64,000 nt of DNA, taken from Lottia gigantea (Eukaryota > Mollusca > Gastropoda > Lottiidae). The stretch covers positions 2,508,838-2,572,837 of the forward strand of contig NW_008708797.1 of NCBI RefSeq assembly GCF_000327385.1, given 5' to 3'. The notes below the pieces were generated by a model. The model was not told the DNA's origin. It saw only the letters and a program-made list of their open reading frames with translations, and did not search any database. Made by a program: the position numbers and the translations under genes. Positions 1 through 11,800 of this stretch are shown in pieces. The first letter of the stretch is position 1; each line of letters opens with the position of its first letter.

Positions 1-176
1 TTATTCCATAATCGATAGTTTAAATGGTAAATGGAATACTATAAAACCATTAATTTAGGCAGTGAAAGTAATAAAAAACAGTTTTTTGAAAAGAGAATAT
101 GTTAAATTAACTTAAAACCATATATGTGCATTCTAAATACGTGTTTAATAACTATAATGGTTAATAATTTACAAAC

Positions 177-2567
177 CCATAGCAGGGAAACATTTCCCCT
201 TTGTCCATTTGGTTCCAGCAAGAGCAGTTTGTTCGTGAGGGATTTTCAGCAGGTTATGAGAGGGATTTGGCCCGTTTTGTATATACAGTTCATTTCCTGT
301 TCCTTCTGCATTAAACCTTGATTGTGATCTCCCCGTACTGCATATAGTTGCTAAAAAAGAAGGCACCTCTCAACAAATAATGTCTGACTTTTAAACAGTC
401 ATCTTCACTTATAATTCCAGTCAACCAACCGGTCAATGGGTAAAGAATTCGGGAAAGATCAATACCTAGAGGTTTGGCCAACCTGATAAGTTGTTATCCT
501 TGTAAAATATAGTTGTTTCTTTCTTTCGTTCCTATCAAAGGGTGTGAAACCATTGTGCTTATAAGATTTCCTCTCTTTCTTGTCCAATTTTGGGTCGTGA
601 TAGTTGAGCAGTCAAGCGCAAATTCAATGTGATTTGTTAGGCTGTATCTTAAAGGATTACTACCTGATAGAATCTGAATGGACCTAAAATTTAAAGTCTG
701 AAACTTTGTCAACAAGAGTAGGCTATATATTCAACAGTTGAACTTACCAGGTGCCATAACTAAAGAATAGAATCCCCGTATCATATGATATATTTAATAA
801 ACTAAATAATAATTGAAACACGCTCCTAAGCATGTTTCAAAATTACTTTGTTTAATAGATTATTACTTAGTTTTATGGATTGATTGAATTATAGAGGGAT
901 TCTGTTTACTGCAGTTTTGACACTAGGTAAGTCCACTGATGAACAAAGATTCATATTATGCCTGCAAAAAAGCTATTTTTCAGTTTAGTTGTCTACTTGA
1001 AATGGGTAGTATTAATCGGCATCAATCTGAAAAAGCCGATTATGCTTTATCATTAACACTGAATGTAAGTCTTACATGGATTTGTAAAATAAGCTGTCAT
1101 GAAGTAGCGGTCTCCATCTTTTGTAAATGGTGGTGTTATCTCTTTAAATGGGTAACCATTCACCTTCACCTGATTAAAATTGAGTTAGGTTAGTTTGGAT
1201 CAATTCCCATCAGAGCTAATTCCTATAAGAGCTGATTTTTGTTTCTATTGAGACTATAGTATTATAGTATAACGTATTACGTACTATAGTATTATAGTAT
1301 AACGTATTACGTACTATGATATGTTTATAAATAGATTATTGTCGTCAGAGAAACTTTTCATGTTAACAGGCAGTTACTCATATGTATTCTAAAGGAAGGA
1401 GAAGTGTTAATATTCTGTATGCATATCTGATACTGGAATTCTGAAATTCAACTTGTTGTCATACATGATCATTATTACCCACCATGTACGAAACAACGCG
1501 AACCAGAATTAGTCTGAAATCTAAGAGAACGACACATAGTTTCATATGTCTCTTACCCCTGCCTGAATACCAGCAATATAACCATTTTTATCAAATAACA
1601 AGACAACAGCATAGTCTCCATCTTTAACATATCTTTCACCTCTGAAAGGTGAGCTATCTGGAAAACGAAATACAGTATCATACACGATCGATTTAAATGT
1701 CCGAAATTTGACGAGTCAATAACTCACCAACCATTGAATTTGACAAGAATAAGGCTTTCATCTAAAACTTACATTTTACTAATCACTGGCCTCCTAATAA
1801 TTCAATTTAATGCTATAATTAACTTACTATCACACCCAGATATTTTTTTGAAACCATCTTTATGAGCATCATGTACTGATCTTGGTAGTGAGGAAAAACT
1901 ATTTCCAGAAAAAGGTGCACCAAATGTCACTGAAAATAATAAAAAAAATCTGTTTTCTGTTCTATTTAACCTCACATCTCGGACATGATTAAGCAAAATA
2001 ACGAATACATGGGCACGATGATTATTATGACATAATTTTTCATATTCTGAGCCTTATATCTAGAACGCAAAACGAGTTACATTTGTTTAAATGAAGGGAT
2101 ATGATGCGGTTTTTCACTAAAACTGTACTATTGTTTCAACAAATCATATGTTTCACCCTTTTCTTATAAAGTTTCAGCTTAAAGATACAATACTTACCCT
2201 TTAGCCCATCCCATTTTGCTGAAAAAAATAGAAATAGAACAGTACCATAACAATCACAGTTCAAAGAAGAGGGGGCATATGGCGTCTGAGTATTTTTTAT
2301 CCATAGCCTAAATGGTGGGGACCGAAAAACATTCAATTTCAGTTAACTTAAACAATGATGATACCCAAGTAGAACAGTATAAACTATATTTGAGAGACTC
2401 TAACTCGGATAAGATCTAGTTCTGGTGTCTTAGTGTCTCAGTATGTTTAGACAATGACGAAGACTTTTAAGTAAACAAGTTTCTTTACCATTTTTTCCAA
2501 ATATAAAACCATTTGCCAATGTTACCACGAAGGTTAGCACAAGTATGACTTGAATTGCAATCATCAT
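177..2567 (-). CDS. Secreted protein of unrecognised family, paralogue 1 (3' part beyond the window)
   Basis: Six exons read on the minus strand: 2567-2489, 2218-2198, 1929-1828, 1657-1557, 1169-1076 and 350-177, with phases 1,1,1,0,1,1. The start codon opens a signal peptide of about 20 residues (MMIAIQVILVLTFVV...) followed by GFIFGKN. A 21-nt exon gives AKWDGLK. Later exons carry FSSLPRSVHDAHKDG, GERYVKDGDYAVVLLFD, VNGYPF...YFMTAYF, GRSQSRFNAEGTG and TKWTKGKCFPAMG. Each piece aligns with the plus-strand gene at 4928-8244, including the exon junction phases and the 21- and 174-nt exon lengths. The last two exons expected from that paralogue are not seen between 1 and 176, so the gene should continue past the left edge. 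I do not recognise the family. The protein is probably extracellular, with no transmembrane segment after the signal peptide. The donor after the last exon is GTTTGT, weaker than the others. Confidence 0.85.
1256..1317. repeat. Short tandem duplication
   Basis: A unit of about 36 bp containing GTATTATAGTATAACGTATT occurs twice in direct succession, in an intron of the minus-strand secreted-protein gene. No function is apparent. Confidence 0.7.
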
Positions 2568-3304
2568 TGTATCTACTACCAACTTCGTCTTCTGGTCTTA
2601 TCTTTATAGCCAAAAAAATATGATTTACCTGTCATGTCCTTCTGATTAAATAGATTATAAAAATTGTCTGTCATTCTTTTAAAATGTGTTACTTTACAAC
2701 TACCATAGATAGAATTGTATACTAGTATGACATTTCATTTATACTCCAGTGAGGCTATTCCAATATTTCACTCCGGTAAATAGATTTCTTTGATGTGGTC
2801 TGGACGCAATCAAAAATGAAAAATGTTTTAGGTGTTAATTGAAATTGCAGAGAGTTTCTCTTTAAGCTCATCATCTAAGCAAATATTGTAGCGTGTGAGA
2901 CATATATACTCAAGAATTTGCATCTTATGCATTCTGCGAGTAGGTAAACATAACTAATAACCGTGTATTTTATCTATTTTTTACCTTTCTTTCACAACAA
3001 TTAACAGATTCAATGGTATGACAGTATAGTCAAATTAGGTCAACACTTCAGTTCTTAAAAGTTCAGAATCATATAAAATAATGTTGATATAACATTTTTA
3101 ATATATCAACAATTCCTTCAAATCACATTTAAAGCCATTTGCTTTCAAGGTTTAGTTGAAATATTAAAGCTTTTTTCAAAATTCTACTTATTAAGTCGGC
3201 GAAGTGATTCAAAATGTTTGTGCGTGCGTGTGTGTTATTTCTACGTAAGAACCATACGTATAGTTTTGTATGAACCAATACGTCATTGAGATGCACAATC
3301 TATT

Positions 3305-3410
3305 ACCCCGGTTCCCATCCTGGGATGTTTTCACTCCCTGGGGGTGTGGGACTAGGGTGTCATGGGTGTGGCCAACTGGTGTAGGAGAAGAATTTATTTC
3401 GAACTGAGAG
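3305..3410 (+). repeat. Dispersed repeat fragment (also near 24097-24165)
   Basis: The stretch from GGTTCCCATCCTGGGATG to GTAGGAGAAGAATTTAT resembles 24097-24165, which has GGTTCCCAGCGTGGGTTTC and GTAGGAGAAGAATTATAAAG. The copies are diverged and no ends or duplicated targets can be set, so the class is unknown. Confidence 0.45.
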
Positions 3411-4836
3411 AGCACCTCACATCAACACATGCTGGAAATGTGGATGAAACAAATTTGGGGTGATGTGAAAGGTCCAGGTGATTGCTCCAAGGGTGTGAAG
3501 GCTGGAAACAGTTGGGAACCACCGATCTATTAGTTGCTAGAATTATTATCATTTCCTAAATAATTTCATAATATTAGATAATTTTCGGCAAGTTTAAAAT
3601 GTTTGATCATTAAACATGTCATAATCTATACAGTACTGACAGTCTGAGTTTGTTTAACAAGGTTTTAACTGGACGTGGATTTTCATTCAAATTATAGTTT
3701 GGGAAAAAATGGTCGTTTCTCTTGATATAGGAAGTAGATTCAAGGCTGACTCTCGCACAAACATGACAAACACAGACAGATTGCGAATCACTTTAACTTC
3801 ACCGACCACTCCATTGATACTTAATAATTATACCTATCGAGCCTGTTGCGCCGACTATTAACATTAAACCAAAACATAGATGAGTTATTGGATGAACCAG
3901 TAAAACCGAATGGTCTACATCTTAGCTCAATAACCAAAAATGTCATTCATTACTATGTATAATCATAGTGCGACAAATCTGTCAAAACACTATAAAGTTT
4001 TGCTTTTTTATACTAAAAGAATTGTGACTGCGTTCAAGAAGAATAAAAATCTCAGCAATCATTTAGTCTATATATGGCAAACTTGAACCACTATAAAGCA
4101 TTTTTCCAAACCCATAGCTGTATTTACTTTTGTATCAAATCTTTCCATATTATCACTTTTTATATCAACTAATTTCATAATTAATTTTATCTTTGTCAAA
4201 CCTCATCTTTCAGTATACACTTTATTAATTATAACTACATTATACTGTTGTTTACACTATGTCATCCTTTGATTTGTTTCCTATTTCACAACCTATGTCA
4301 GCGCTTTTTTGAGAATAGTATTCTCATCTCACTCTAACACTAATTGTGATCTTAGCCATAATCTGTATTTCAACAAATGATCTTAATTTATTGAATGGTT
4401 ATAGATAGATAGATGTTCAAATGAGATATATCTAGCTAGTGTCATTTTTGTAAACATTTTAGCATTTGCCTTAAATTTGTCGAGAGATTGATTCACAGAG
4501 CTTTAATTGAGCATGACCACTTATTCAAATATTCTAATTGAAGGTTGAAATTAAAATTTGACATAGGGTTTGGTTTTTATGTATAGTTTATGTCATCATA
4601 GAACAGTATACAGTGTGATGATATTGGTTTAAGTTGTGCGAGTTTGAACAATATCTGGTAGGTTATAATACAAATTTTACAAGCATTTTCTTTGTTATTA
4701 AAAAGTAGATCAATTTACTTTAGTGTACCGGTGTTTAAACTCCATTTAAATACTTAATTGAGAAAACAGCACGTAAAAAAGGCTTGGAACACATTTATGT
4801 TACTCACTGAGTCAATATACTAGTTTATTCATCTGT

Positions 4837-4843
4837 TATAAAA
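4837..4843 (+). promoter_or_regulatory. Candidate TATA box of the plus-strand secreted-protein gene
   Basis: TATAAAA lies about 90 bp upstream of the first start codon (4928). With the usual 25-35 bp spacing, transcription would begin near 4865-4875 and leave a 5' UTR of about 55-60 nt. This rests on sequence and spacing only. Confidence 0.45.
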
Positions 4844-4927
4844 CCATCTGTTTTTGTTTGGAAACACACAGACCTGAATTATATAATCACAAGACTTTGC
4901 GTTCAAGTTTAAAATTAGTGTCTGAAG

Positions 4928-7900
4928 ATGAAGCTATCTGTTATTCTCGTATTATTTTTGGTAGTGTGTTGTGAAGGTTTTCTCTTCAATTGGTTTGGAG
5001 GTAATGTATAGCATTTTTAACTCCAGGAGTTACTGTGTTTTCTTTAATACATGTACGCATTGCAGATCTGACGTTTTCATTCAATCATATTATTAGGCCT
5101 ACTATATTTTCGATGGATATATTTATCCTATAAACATTCCGTAGCAGCAGAGATAGAATTAAAGAATTTTGCATTGTAAGTTATTTTAAATTTTTAATTC
5201 GTTCAATGAATATAATCAATAGAATTAGGATTGGTATAAAGTTTATTGTAAATTCCAGAAAATGCCAAATCATCGTGAATATGATAATACACAAATCACA
5301 AGATTAAGGCTAAACAAAATATTTATATGAACTTCTAATCTTATCTTAGACTAGAAGTCACTGCGTTCTTTTATTATATGTCTTCCATTTACTAACTTTG
5401 AGCTGCAATGCGTGGTCAGTTTCTTTCACTGCTTCTAGTGGGTGTCACTTCAGCCTTCTTGTTTGGTAAATCAGGTTTGTCATATTTTTTTTATAGCAGA
5501 TTTTTAAACTCTTTGTTCCCATTCCATTCAATGAAATAGCATATTTAAAACACGTAGAGTCTGATCAATGGAATCTAGGTGATATAGAGGTCCATTTCAA
5601 CCACTGTAACTTTAGTACTTTCTATAGGTTATTCACAAAATTCATATCTTCCGTAAATTAACTCAGGTATTATTAACAAGGTGCAGAAGAGTAGGACGTA
5701 AAACTCCATTCATTTCATTTCATTTCATTTCAGGTACTATTAATTCTAGATTTCCGTAGACAAATGCATAATGAATGATATTTCTTTTCTTTTCTAGCCA
5801 AATGGAATGGTTTGAAAGGTTTGTGTTATGATTTAATTAAAGAACAAAATATATTAGATAATGGTCGATAGCTTATCTATGCATCATAGACATTTTTATT
5901 GAAATTATTGACTTGAGTACCATTGTAACAGTGTAGGTATTTCTGGACAAAATGTTAAAAATAAAAAAATGTGGAAAACTATTATTCTGACTTAATACCA
6001 AAATTCGAATCCCATTCTATAGGTGTCTGGATAATAATGGCTACTGAATTTGAATTATGTTAAGGGGAAATAGTTCATATTTGAATTAAATTAGATTATT
6101 ATCAACACCAGCTATATCCGAGATCTCCTCGTAAGCTTAAAGTTTCGTGTTTTTCCTTTACAGTTACATGGGGCTTGAATATTTTCAGTAAAAATGTATT
6201 TTCATCTTTACCAAGAACTGTTGCTGATGCCAAGTCAGATGGTTATCAACTACTCTCTCAAACATGTTCAGGTATAATACGTGATGTTTAATTTAGTCTT
6301 AATCGTACTAGAGATTGTATTTTAAAAATTTGAATGTCCAAATAAGCTGCCCGTCATGTTTATGGTTGCCTCCCTTAAAAGATGATAGGCTTTCAGAATC
6401 TAGTTCAATATGAATAATGCATTATGTCTAGAATATCATTATTGCATGGAATCGATATTAGCATTATTTGCCATAAGCCAAACCAAAGGTCAAATACAAT
6501 GACGTACACATGAACATGTAATGATGTTAAAGGTGTGGAACAGTTATTTGCCATAACCAGGACTTCAGGTCCTAGCAAACATGTTAATCTGTATACACTT
6601 ATGTAGTTATCTTGTGCAACCATACGGGACCCGCATACGTTTAAAAAGGAAAACGATACACGAATTTCAGTGATTAAAAGGAAAACATATTTTGAATTGT
6701 AATTTTTAGGACTGTTTGAAGGCTATAGATATATTAAGAATGGTGATAATGCAGTAATTCTTATCTTCGATACACAGGGATTCATTGCTGGTCTTCAAGT
6801 TGGGGTAAATAATATAAATATTGGTATTAATTTGTAGTTTGATTTGTTTTAAATCGAATGTATCCATATTTTTATTGGACCTTCATCACACCCTTCCCTT
6901 TCGTCTTCACAACCTCAGCCATTGATTCTGGTATTGATTCTGAGAGCTTTTGTTTTTGTTTCGTCAAAATTAGTCTTCAGTGCTTTTTTGGACCCTTTCT
7001 TGTATACTCTTCATTATTTGTAGGTGAAGAATGGACAGGCAAATGGCTATCCCTTCCCTAGTCAGAAACCACCATTTGTCACTGAAGGTGACTACAACTA
7101 CCTTACTGCCTACTTTGTTGAACCATGTAAGTAGCATATAATTTCAAGTACAAAGTAACCCCATGTTAAATGTTTTATGTTGTCTGATTAGATATTTCTA
7201 AATACAATTTCAGCTACTATTTGTAAATCTGGTAGATCACAAAGCGAGTTCGATACACAAGGCACTGGAACAGGTCTTTATTTCCAAAACAGTACGAATC
7301 CCCTGAAAGATCTGGTAAAAATTCCCATGAAACCAGATGATCTCCAGAATACCAAATGGGTAAAGGGGAAATGTTTCCCTAGCATGGGTATGTCTTTGCT
7401 CAAAGTATTATTTACTAATATTTAGGGTAGGGCTATGGAATGTGGCACGGTGGTCCAATTCCCTTGAATTCTCTTAGAATATACAAACAATGTGAACCTT
7501 TTCTTGAGCTGGATTGTTTGACGCTGTTTAGGATCTATCATGCACAATATCATATTGAACATTGTTGGTACTGTTCTATACGACAATCTTAGACAGCTAC
7601 CCCTAACAAGTGTAGAGATATATCTAATGATTCCATTTGTCTGGGTTTTCAATCATGAATACTTCTTGTATTTCTGTGATCATTAAAGACGTACAAATTC
7701 GTTTTCCAGGTTTACATTATTGGTATGATTTGAGCGAAGATTTATCCTGCCAAAGTATGTTCCCCGTATTTTTGTTATACAATGGTGGTGATCTTAATGG
7801 TTTTGGGTGGGCTATGACAACTGATCTCGACTCAAAACGATATGAACATCCAACTCCAGATAAATTTAGTGTAAGTTAACCCATATAAAACATCTGTTTT

Positions 7901-8244
7901 CGTGATAATCGTTTGAAGATCTGATGAAACGAAATAAGCTTTGTAAAACACTTTTTCACTTAAGCCACCTCTTCTGCCAATTATATGTACTTTTTAGTTA
8001 ATTGATTGACATAATAGCTTCCTATCGTTTATGTATCGGATCAATGATAATGTTATATTTTATATATTTTATCTCCATCTTGTGTTTTGAGTATCAGACA
8101 GCTTATAATTTTGATTTATGAAAATTGTGTGTGTTATTTTTTCAGGCCTTTATGACCGAAGTACCAACCTGCCTTAATACCATTGGAACAATTTCTACTA
8201 TGCATGTATATTTGACATCCAAACCTCTCCTAAATTTCTGTTAA
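4928..8244 (+). CDS. Secreted protein of unrecognised family, paralogue 2 (complete, alternative first exons)
   Basis: Exons: 4928-5000 or 5408-5474 (alternative signal-peptide exons, both ending in phase 1), then 5798-5818, 6164-6271, 6710-6804, 7024-7126, 7214-7387, 7710-7870 and 8146-8244 (stop TAA). The product is 277 or 275 aa. One first exon gives MKLSVILVLFLVVCCEG then FLFNWFG; the other gives MRGQFLSLLLVGVTSA then FLFGKS. The mature part holds SSLPRTVADAKSDGY, GYRYIKNGDNAVILIFD, NGYPFPSQKPPFVTEGD, GRSQSEFDTQGTGTGLYF, TKWVKGKCFPSMG, HYWYDLSEDLSCQ and FLLYNGGDLNGFGW. There is no TM segment after the signal peptide. Cysteines are sparse and probably form disulfides. The exon structure matches the inverted paralogue at 177-2567. 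I do not recognise the domain; a conserved invertebrate secreted family is an inference. It converges on the metalloprotease gene, whose stop is 567 bp away. Confidence 0.88.
5681..5733 (+). repeat. SINE 3'-tail fragment
   Basis: GTGCAGAAGAGTAGGACGTA followed by an ATTTC-type repeat matches the 3' tails of the SINEs at 54493-54676 and 61362-61702. Only the tail is present, in an intron after the alternative first exons. Confidence 0.65.
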
Positions 8245-8811
8245 ATTACGAAAGTTCAGAAAGATGTAGAAATTCAGGGCGTGTTATTTCATTTAACAAA
8301 AGAACCACGTTTACGCCTCCACCGTACAGATAAAAAACTTGAGACGGTGAGCTCAAGTCGACTGGCCAATCAGAGTCGGATTTGTCCCTGTCAACATTGG
8401 CGAAGGGCTCGCGTCGAAAAATTTACTGACTACAAACAACTGAAATCAAATGGGTAGTGGCAGATTTCAACTACTCCGGTCGACGACAATGTGCAATTTT
8501 TGCTCGAAAGTGAAAATGATCAACCGACGACAACTAGTGGCAACTGAGATTTTTCTGTGGTCGATATGCACATTTAATCCAGAAGTTGATCAGATCGGTT
8601 GATCGGATATCGCAAGATATAGTTGGCAGTCGTTGAAAATTAAAGAAAATCCAAATGTCATATTCTGCCAGTTGCAGGATCAACCTGAGACTACCTTCAG
8701 TGCTTAGTGAAAACTGTGCTTGTTATAGCTCTTTTCTATACTATTTTTAGTTTTTCTATGAGAAATGTTTATAACCTCAAAATGCTCTGCTTCATCCATC
8801 ATGTAAGTACT
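8245..8811. other. Convergent intergenic region with candidate poly(A) signals
   Basis: This interval lies between the stop codons of two converging genes. There is no AATAAA on either strand, but ATTAAA occurs on the plus strand at 8639-8644 and on the minus strand at 8578-8573. If both are used, the two 3' UTRs nearly meet or overlap. No coding exon is seen. Confidence 0.4.
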
Positions 8812-11800
8812 CTAATCTGTACGATATCTGTCACATTCACGTTTCCTCATTCTTCTGGGTCTGTCATGACACCAGTAACATTTGTACGGGTTTCTCTCGG
8901 TATCACAAACATGTTTAGGTAAAGCATATCTACATTGTTCACAACAATCAGCTTTCTCTTCTATAGTATATCTCGAACAATCTCTAACATCACATTTAGC
9001 TTTAACTAATTCACCTTGAGGACAATTCTCTAAAACAAACACAATTAGCTACAGAAAAGTTTATAATAATGCATCTAACGGTTAAATATACTTTGAGGTC
9101 ATGAATTTGATCCAACGATACTAAATATAGTTTATCATAGAATCCAGAATGATTGCTAAGAGTCATTACCTGAAATCTTATACTTGGATAAGGTTAGAAA
9201 AGTTTGAATGTCAAAGTGGGAATGGTTTATAAGAAAATTAGTTTTATGACTATATATTTTTGGAGAAACAAGATTTCATGCTATCAATAGACTAACCTGA
9301 TTGTGATGGTGCTTCGTCATCTTCTACACATTGACCCTTTACACACCACTGAAATAATCAGAATTTAGTTATGAGGATAATTCTAAAGATGCCCATTTTT
9401 AACGTGCACATCAAGTATCACATGGGGCCTCGGTTTATTGTCTCAACCGAAGTCAGTCCCTCCGACCTGACAAAGAGATGATAGCTTGCCAGGCAAGGTA
9501 ATATACGCCCACCGGCAGCTTTGATATATGAATAAACAAAAATTGGCATACAGTAACAATTAACAGTATGAAATATTCAACCTTCAGTCTTACACTTCTT
9601 TTGAACTTTTTATGGGGATACTGTATACTATTACCAAGTTTCGTCAATATCTGTCAAGAGTTGGCCTTCTGGTGTTTACAGGTTAAAACTTGAACGCGTT
9701 TTTAAGAACAAGGGCAATAACTCAAGCTAAATATTTGTCGATTTTTTTGGTTTCCATAGGCTTCATCCTTGGATGATTACACAAACTCACACACAGTATT
9801 AATATCAATAACCCAAATACATCAAATTATCGCATCAATATACATGATCACACCATGTTTCAATAAAATCAATTGAAAACTGTAGTCTTTGTTCACCAAC
9901 AAATTTTGACGAGTTTTTCTAAGTCAAGGGCAATAACTCAAACACCGTTCACCGAAAGAACGTCAAATTCGAACTTGACAGAGATCTCATCAATTTAAAT
10001 GATCACACCAAATTTCATTAAAATCAGTTGAAAACTGTAGTCTCTATTGTGTTTACAAGAAATGTTGACGGAGCGACGGAGCGACGGACCAACGGACAGG
10101 GGCGACGGAAATATACGTCCACATTTTCATGTGGGCGTATAAAAATAGATCATAACTTGAAATAGTGCTGTTCTTTATTGTCCCACCTTTTTATCACCAC
10201 AAACTGTATAATCTAATGCAATATAACCAGAAACACATTCATCTTCTTCTGGATCATAACAATGTAGATTGATACATAATTTATCTATAGAATTTACACT
10301 CTGTTCATACTATAATGATATAAAATACATAGGCTGTAATTAAATCTAAAGGCGTGAAAACTCGCAAATTAGTGTGTCAGAAAAATTGACCTAAAAGCCT
10401 ACCCGAATAAAAATCTTTAAAAAAAAGGCACTCAAAAAACAATGATTTATTCATTTACTTTAAAATGAATATATCATTTGAGAAAGTATAAAACGATCTG
10501 ACATTTTTGAAAAAAAAACCTATCTGATATCAATTTGTAAAATCATAATAGCAGCTGAGAGCTCAACCGGTAAGTAAGAAAGCGAATACATTTTATGGGG
10601 CTGTCACACCATTATGTTCTGGTCAGCGTTCTATTACGTTTGAGGAAAAGTTGTTTATCGTCCATTGTCGCTGGGAAAGCGCCGGAAGAGCGTTGCGTGA
10701 ACGCTAGTGAACGCTGGTAATCGTCGGTGATCGACGGAGAACGCTGGTCCGGAAAAAAGTTTTGATCATGCACAAAAGTTCTCATGGAGACCAGCGTTTT
10801 TCAACCTGTAATTTTAAACGCTGGAGAACTCTGAAGAACGTTCTTAGAATGTTTCATTAACGTTTATCCAACGTTGCACGCGTTCGGCTATCGTTTGTCA
10901 GCCGTTACACTAGCGTTACTTGGTTGTTATTAATCGTTTGCTTTGCGGTGAACAACTCACTGGCGACCTGTCAACAATCACCGAACGGACCCCTATCGCA
11001 CGCAGCGTGTGACTAACGTCAAACGAACATCATTCGGCGTGCAATGATCATCATTTGAGCGTTTCCCGAACGTCCATGTATATGGGTATATAAACCGATG
11101 CTTTTTAAGCCGGGTTCAGTTGATTTTGGGCTACCGTAGAGAACACCCACTATGGATGATTCAGAAAGACTGGAAGGTATATATTATTATATTTGCTATA
11201 GTCCAGCATGAAGTAGATTGACTGAACATGAACGTAGCTGAGCACATCGAGGGACATCGCCAGCAGAGAAGACGACAGCGCTGGGATAAATCATGGATAT
11301 TGAGACGCCAAGAGTTTGGATTGTACGACCAACTCATGGTTGAGCTTCGCCTGGAGGACTCCAGTTCCTTCACTAACTGCGCATGCTACTTTAAATGTTT
11401 GATGAGGCAGATTGACGAAGCAGCACACCTTCTTCGGAGAGCCCCTCGTACCTGGCCTGAAACTAGCGGTGACACTGCGACTTGGCCTCTGTATCTAGGT
11501 ATGCTGACATGAAGTTTGGGTGGCGCAATCCATCAAACACAATCTCCGTCCTCGTCCATGAAGTATGTTGGGCGATCGTTGACAAGTACCTGGATGAGGT
11601 GATGACCTCTCCAAGCAGTCCTGAAGCCTGGCGTGAAACTTCCAACCAGCTCATAACAAAGTGGAACTTCCCTCACAGTTGCGGTACCCTAGGCATAGTT
11701 GGTCCTCTCGTTGACGCAGCATCGTCAGCATCTCGCCGCTCTCCTTGGCCCTCCTCTGGAGGACACGGACAGGGCTGAGGTGGGTTGACGTTCTAAAGTT

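Larger units (their letters stand above)
2568..4927. other. Divergent intergenic region between the two paralogues
   Basis: About 2.4 kb separates the two head-to-head start codons, so it should hold both promoters. I see no coding exon here. It contains a GT-rich patch near 3215-3235 and a repeat fragment at 3305-3410. The rest is AT-rich and unremarkable. Confidence 0.6.
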
